Made by a program: the position numbers and the translations under genes | Part shown: positions 59,641 to 64,000 of the stretch, in pieces | Position numbering within the stretch: position 1 is the stretch's first letter | Layout of the letters: each line of letters begins with the position of its first letter | The notes under the pieces: generated by a model | Databases searched by the model: none | Seen by the model: only the letters and a program-made list of their open reading frames with translations | Told to the model about the DNA's origin: nothing | Source: Ruminococcus sp. AM36-2AA | GTDB taxonomy: Bacteria; Bacillota; Clostridia; Lachnospirales; Lachnospiraceae | Reading direction: 5' to 3' | Length of the DNA stretch: 64,000 nucleotides | NCBI RefSeq assembly: GCF_003461955.1 | Contig: NZ_QTYB01000005.1 | Location: 62,001 to 126,000 of the forward strand

Positions 59641-60897
59641 TTACTGATCGTTGGTCAGTTTCAGTTTATCCAGGATATAGAACACAAGGCTTAATGCCAT
59701 GGCAACCACACACGCCAGTACCATACCTGTAAGCTCCACATTTCCAAGTTTCAGGGCAATTCCGGAAAGTCCCACAACAAAGACAACACTTGTCAGTGTC
59801 AGGTTTCTGGATTTGCTGTAATCCACGTGATTGTCAACCAGCATACGAAGTCCGGAAGTTCCGATCATTCCGTAAAGGAGGAAAGAAATTCCGCCGATAA
59901 CCGGACCAGGGATAGTACTGATCAGAGCTGCCAGTTTGCCAAGGAAAGAACAGCAGATGGAAAGCACTGCCGCACCGCCGATAACCTGTACGCTGTAAAC
60001 CTTTGTCACAGCCATAACACCGATGTTCTCACCGTAAGTGGTGGTCGGCACAGAACCAAGGCATCCGGAAACTGTGGTGGAGAAGAAATCCGCAAACAGG
60101 GATCTGTGAAGACCCGGATCTTTCAGAAGATTCCTTCCGACGATCTTTCCGGTTACGATCTGATGTCCGATATGCTCGGAAGTTACCAGAAGCAGTGCGG
60201 GGAAAATCGTCATGACAGCCTCAAAATTAAATTTCGGGGATGTAAAGTTGGGAAGAGCAAAAAACGCCGCTTCTCTTACCTGGGTAAAATCCAGAAGTCC
60301 GCATGCCCCTGCTGCCACATATCCTGCAATGATCGCGATCAGGATCGGAATAACAGAAAGAAAACCACGGAACAGGATCTGCCCGAATACCGCAACTCCA
60401 AGTGTCACCAGAAATACGATCACATTCTTCGGATCTACCTTTTCATCCAGAAGTCCTGCCGTGCTTGCCGCATTTCCCGCAAGTTCCAGACCGATCAGTG
60501 CAACTACCGGTCCCATTGCCGCGGTAGGAAGCACGATATCGATCCAGTCCGTTCCACACTGACGGACAATAAACGCCACGCACATACCTGCGATACCAAG
60601 TACGACGAAACCGCCAAGGGCATACTCATAACCGTACTTGCTGATGACCAGAAGTGCCGGTGAAAGAAAGGCAAAACTGGAGCCCAAGTATGCCGGTGCC
60701 TTTCCTTTTGTGATGAAAATAAAAAGAAGTGTTCCCACGCCGTTCATCAAAAGCACGATGGCCGGATTGATGCCAAAAAGGAACGGCACCAGTACGGATG
60801 CTCCGAACATGGCAAACATGTGCTGGATACTTAACGGTATCAGCATTTTTGCAGGTACTTTTTCTTCGACCTGTATGATTCTTTTTTCCACTCTCAA
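59641..60897 (-). CDS. uraA: Uracil/xanthine permease, NCS2 family
   Basis: 418-residue nucleobase:cation symporter with about 14 membrane segments. Signature regions include QHMFAMFGASVLVPFL, GSSFAFLSPAL, LLVTSEHIGHQIVTGKI and the PTTTYGENIGVMAVTKV half-helix. This is the typical UraA/PyrP architecture, and serves as a reference against which the divergent permease at 9.9 kb stands out. GGAGG upstream. Confidence 0.92.
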   Translation of the reverse strand: MRVEKRIIQVEEKVPAKMLIPLSIQHMFAMFGASVLVPFLFGINPAIVLLMNGVGTLLFIFITKGKAPAYLGSSFAFLSPALLVISKYGYEYALGGFVVLGIAGMCVAFIVRQCGTDWIDIVLPTAAMGPVVALIGLELAGNAASTAGLLDEKVDPKNVIVFLVTLGVAVFGQILFRGFLSVIPILIAIIAGYVAAGACGLLDFTQVREAAFFALPNFTSPKFNFEAVMTIFPALLLVTSEHIGHQIVTGKIVGRNLLKDPGLHRSLFADFFSTTVSGCLGSVPTTTYGENIGVMAVTKVYSVQVIGGAAVLSICCSFLGKLAALISTIPGPVIGGISFLLYGMIGTSGLRMLVDNHVDYSKSRNLTLTSVVFVVGLSGIALKLGNVELTGMVLACVVAMALSLVFYILDKLKLTNDQ

Positions 60898-61078
60898 ATC
60901 CTCCGTTTTTTATTATCCCACCGATTATAGCACAGGTTTTCTCATCGTGGGAGATTTTTTCCGCAAATATGCGTATGCTGTGTGGTATACTGTTGTTATC
61001 TCCTGGAAAACAGACGGATTCCGCAAATGCAAGTACAGTCTGTTCCGGACGAATTTTTTCAGAAAGGACTTTTCTTCT

Positions 61079-62305
61079 ATGAAAGCATACGAACGACTTT
61101 TATCCTATGTAAAAATATTCACACCAAGCAACGAAGAAAGCACTTCCTCCCCTTCTTCCAGATGTCAGTTTGACCTGGCCCGCCTTCTTGTGGAGGAACT
61201 GAAAGGGCTTGGCATCTCTGATGTAACACTGGACGATCACTGCTATGTTTACGCGCATCTTCCGGCCACAGAAGGTCTGGAACACTGCAAAGCCCTCGGC
61301 TTTATCGCACATATGGACACAGTTTCCGATTTCTGCGACCATGCAGTCACACCTGTGATCACTGAAAATTATGATGGAAAAGATCTCCCTCTTGGTACAA
61401 GCGGCAGAACGCTTTCTCCGGAAATGTTCTCACACCTTACTTCTCTTGCCGGACGGACCCTCATCACCTCAGACGGAACCACAATCCTGGGTGCTGACGA
61501 CAAGGCCGGCATTGCGGAGATCCTTACAGCGCTGGAGCATATCCTTACGGAAAAAATACCTCACGGACCTCTCTGTGTTGCATTTACGCCAGATGAAGAG
61601 ATCGGCATGGGACCGGCTCACTTCAATGTAAAAAAATTCGGTGCAGATTACGCCTATACCCTGGACGGTGATACAGAAGGCGAGATCCAGTATGAAAACT
61701 TCAATGCCTGCAGCGCAAAAGTAACCTTCCAGGGTGTTAATGTCCATCCCGGTTCTTCCAAAAATACCATGATCAACGCTGCCCTTGTTGCCATGGAGTT
61801 TGATTCCATGCTCCCGTCTGCGGATACACCACGGAACACAGCGGACTATCAGGGATTTTTCCATCTGTGCTCCATGAAAGGAGATGTTTCCCGGGCTGAA
61901 CTTCAGTATATTGTCCGGGATCACGATGCTGCTTCTTTTGAAGTCCGTCAGAAGACTCTTGCACATATCACCGAAATCCTCAACGAAAAATGGGGCGAAG
62001 GTACCGTGACCCTTACCATCACCCAGCAGTACCGCAATATGAAAGAGATCATTGATACCTGCCCGTGGCTGATCACCCTGGCAGAGGATGCCTGCCGTGC
62101 CTGCGGTGTCACGCCACTGATCCTGCCTATCCGTGGCGGCACAGACGGAGCCCAGTTAAGTTTCATGGGACTTCCCTGCCCGAACCTTGGAACCGGCGGA
62201 CATGCCTATCACGGGCCTTATGAGCACATTACTGTTGAAGGAATGGATGCTGCTGTAGATGTTACCCTGGAGATTATAAAACTGTTTTCCCAAAGGAAAG
62301 GCTAA
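61079..62305 (+). CDS. pepT: Peptidase T-like tripeptide aminopeptidase
   Basis: 408-residue zinc aminopeptidase of the M20 family. Metal and catalytic residues: AHMDTVSD, LGADDKAGIAEIL, TPDEEIGMG, LDGDTEGEIQYE and GGHAYHGPYEH, with the dimerisation domain around VNVHPGSSKN. Start at 61079 by homology, with AAAGGA upstream; the open frame continues 147 codons upstream antisense to uraA and is not used. Convergent with the flippase gene. Confidence 0.93.
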   Translation: MKAYERLLSYVKIFTPSNEESTSSPSSRCQFDLARLLVEELKGLGISDVTLDDHCYVYAHLPATEGLEHCKALGFIAHMDTVSDFCDHAVTPVITENYDGKDLPLGTSGRTLSPEMFSHLTSLAGRTLITSDGTTILGADDKAGIAEILTALEHILTEKIPHGPLCVAFTPDEEIGMGPAHFNVKKFGADYAYTLDGDTEGEIQYENFNACSAKVTFQGVNVHPGSSKNTMINAALVAMEFDSMLPSADTPRNTADYQGFFHLCSMKGDVSRAELQYIVRDHDAASFEVRQKTLAHITEILNEKWGEGTVTLTITQQYRNMKEIIDTCPWLITLAEDACRACGVTPLILPIRGGTDGAQLSFMGLPCPNLGTGGHAYHGPYEHITVEGMDAAVDVTLEIIKLFSQRKG

Positions 62306-62355
62306 AAAGAAATTTCTTCAAAAACCTGAATCGCCAGAAATCTGATATAAACAAA

Positions 62356-62410
62356 AAATACCCACAGATCCTCCGGCCGGTTATTTTCCGGAATAAATCT
62401 GTGGGTATTT
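62356..62410. terminator. Bidirectional terminator after pepT
   Basis: AAATACCCACAGAT pairs with ATCTGTGGGTATTT, with an inner TCCGG/CCGGA hairpin. Confidence 0.9.
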
Positions 62411-62454
62411 CTATACCATATAAAATTCATCTGAACCAGGTCGAATCAGACGAA

Positions 62455-62474
62455 GACTTCCTTGATTCGGTTAA
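62455..62474 (+). repeat. Short dispersed repeat, family 2, copy 3
   Basis: GACTTCCTTGATTCGGTTAA; it overlaps the stop codon of the minus-strand flippase gene and has one mismatch each to copies near 3.08 and 19.1 kb. Confidence 0.6.
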
Positions 62475-64000
62475 ATGATCTTCATCATTCTCGCCAGTTT
62501 CTTCATATACCTTCCACCAGGCATCATACCCAGCTCCTCTTCACCAGGCTTACTTACAAACAGATATACAATAAAGTATACACAAGCAGCCAGGATCACG
62601 GAAATACCAAGGCAGATCACATTGGAATGGATCAGTGCATACAGTCCGTAATATACCACTCCCGCAACAACTCCCATTGGGATAGATGCCAGGAACGGGC
62701 TTAAATAAGCACTTCTCCATGGATTTTTGTAACCCATGTATTTCTTGATGGAACGGTCATTAAGAAGACACATCACAACTGCATAGACGATCTGTGCGAT
62801 GACGATGGTATAAACACCAAGGTTGGTAAACACCAGAAGCAGTGCCATTGCGATCACATCCGCCACCAGAGCGATGGCTGCATGGATCATCGGAAGTTTC
62901 GGCTTGCCGATTCCCTGAAGTACACCGTTGGTAATATTGGAGTTACCGTTGAGGATAATGGTAATTCCTCCCAGAATCAGAAGCTGTCCGCCTACACCAT
63001 TGGTTCCCGGGAAGATCAGTCTTGTGATCGGTCCGGAAAGAACTGCAAGACCTACTGCCGCCGGAATGGAAATCAGCATGCTGATCCAGGTGGCACGGTC
63101 GGTCTTCATATTGGCACCCTCAATATCATGCATGGCATAATGTGCAGAAACCTCTGGAATCATGGAAGTCGGCGCCGTACTTGCCAGGGTAAGCGGGATA
63201 TTGATCAGTGTCATATAATATCCGTACTCGGAATACAGGGTCTGGATCACGTCTTTGGCAGCGCCTTTGATGTCCATAATACCGGAATACATATAGCTGT
63301 TGATATATCCGTTTACGTTGTAGATAAATGCGCTGAGAATGATCGGCATGATGATAAGCACGATATTACTCATTACATGTCCCATGCTCTCATTCACAGA
63401 GTGATGGTCATTAGCGATCCTTTTTCGAATGATCTTACGGTTTACCCCGTAGACGATCAGCATAAAGATCAGAGCGGACGCCACACCGGCACCGGTACCC
63501 ATGGTAGCACCTGCCGCACCCCAGCGATGGACCAGATCCATATCTCCCGTTGCGGAGAAGTGCTGAATAAATACATGTGACATCAGAAGCGCAAAGGTTG
63601 CCACAAAAATCTGTTCAATAATCTGTGAGATCGATGTCGGCATCATATTGCGGTATGCCTGGAAATATCCGCGGAATACACCGCACAGACCAGACATGAA
63701 AATTGTAGGCGCAAGCATCTGCAGTGCCAGACGGGCATTTGCCATACTGTCCGGAACCAGGATTCCCGCACCAAATACACAGACAAGTGCCACGATGCCG
63801 CCGGCAACTGCCGCATAGATCAGAGCACCGTAAAATACTTTCTGTGCATCTTTATATCTGTGAAAAGCGATCTTTTCCGCCATGATCTTGGATACCGCCT
63901 GTGGAATACTGAAAGACGCGATCATCAGCAGAATGAAATATACATTCTGTGCAAACTGGAAAAGTGCAAAACTCTGGCTTCCCAGTGTGGTTGAAAGCGG
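62471..64000 (-). CDS. MurJ/SpoVB-like polysaccharide flippase, 5'-truncated by window edge
   Basis: Lipid-linked glycan flippase of the MOP superfamily. The frame is open to base 64000: residues PLSTTLGSQSFALFQFAQ precede the first in-window ATG (63925), so the start is outside. About 12 membrane segments remain. GVLQGIGKPKLPMIHAAIALV and TSMIPEVSAHYA mark the family. Second such gene in the window and clearly different from the one at 51.7 kb. Confidence 0.88.
   Translation of the reverse strand, partial: PLSTTLGSQSFALFQFAQNVYFILLMIASFSIPQAVSKIMAEKIAFHRYKDAQKVFYGALIYAAVAGGIVALVCVFGAGILVPDSMANARLALQMLAPTIFMSGLCGVFRGYFQAYRNMMPTSISQIIEQIFVATFALLMSHVFIQHFSATGDMDLVHRWGAAGATMGTGAGVASALIFMLIVYGVNRKIIRKRIANDHHSVNESMGHVMSNIVLIIMPIILSAFIYNVNGYINSYMYSGIMDIKGAAKDVIQTLYSEYGYYMTLINIPLTLASTAPTSMIPEVSAHYAMHDIEGANMKTDRATWISMLISIPAAVGLAVLSGPITRLIFPGTNGVGGQLLILGGITIILNGNSNITNGVLQGIGKPKLPMIHAAIALVADVIAMALLLVFTNLGVYTIVIAQIVYAVVMCLLNDRSIKKYMGYKNPWRSAYLSPFLASIPMGVVAGVVYYGLYALIHSNVICLGISVILAACVYFIVYLFVSKPGEEELGMMPGGRYMKKLARMMKII

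Noticed and set aside
60638-61078. 147-codon N-terminal extension of pepT
   Set aside because: Antisense to uraA and absent from the peptidase T family; the ATG at 61079 matches the family start.

Overview
The window looks like chromosomal DNA of a gut-type anaerobic Firmicute, most likely a Lachnospiraceae member (Blautia-like; the genus is inference). Supporting signs are moderate G+C, strong AGGAGG-type ribosome sites, sporulation-lineage genes (SpoIIM-like, SpoVB-like), an IscR-NifS-NifU set, RNase Y, an SOS box of the Gram-positive form upstream of recA, and oxygen-sensitive Fe-S/flavin reductases. No rRNA, tRNA, CRISPR array, prophage or insertion sequence was seen. Both edges cut a gene: a TrkH potassium transporter on the left and a MurJ/SpoVB-type flippase on the right.

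Layout. 1-5.5 kb: trkH end; a radical-SAM protein with an AllA/DUF4867-like cupin; a tiny microcompartment operon (two EutS/PduU-type shell proteins plus a EutP/PduV-type GTPase); a NUDIX hydrolase. 5.8-20.1 kb: an accessory metabolic island (below). 20-24.4 kb: YkgJ-like Fe-S protein, DUF6483-like protein, topoisomerase III, orphan OmpR-type regulator. 24.5-35 kb: diacylglycerol-kinase-like and PAP2 proteins, glycosyltransferase, MutY, SfsA, HAD phosphatase, two MATE exporters, L,D-transpeptidase. 35-43.6 kb: glycolysis (gpmI, tpiA, pgk, gap), homoserine dehydrogenase, a Mbeg1-like hydrolase and a divergent XRE/small membrane protein pair. 43.8-49.4 kb: PHP phosphatase, a repeat-tailed and apparently catalytically dead amylosucrase-like protein, a P-type ATPase. 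49.5-59.5 kb: isc genes, SpoVB-like flippase, DAHP synthase, xerD, spoIIM, rny, recX, recA. 59.6-64 kb: uraA, pepT, flippase.

The most interesting region is 5.7-20.1 kb. It has two divergently arranged transcription units. The first (+) is an old-yellow-enzyme/Fe-S/FAD reductase, a YdiB-like quinate/shikimate dehydrogenase and a type I dehydroquinase. The second (-) is a 3-dehydroshikimate-dehydratase-like TIM barrel, a second OYE/Fe-S/FAD reductase, a second YdiB-like dehydrogenase, a YdiN-like MFS carrier and then an NCS2-like permease. A LysR regulator sits between, followed by a chorismate-mutase/shikimate-kinase fusion and a second LysR with an almost identical recognition helix. A shared ATAGA-type half-site lies at LysR-like distances from three of the promoters. 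I read this as an anaerobic hydroaromatic (quinate/shikimate) uptake and catabolism island. Dehydrogenation and dehydration lead to 3-dehydroshikimate, from which carbon could go to protocatechuate, to reductive removal of the ring double bond, or through shikimate kinase into chorismate. Family assignments are from sequence; the pathway and the substrates of the reductases are inference.

A further feature is a pair of short intergenic repeat families that recur across the window (3.1-3.3, 9.8, 19.0-19.1, 46.7 and 62.5 kb).
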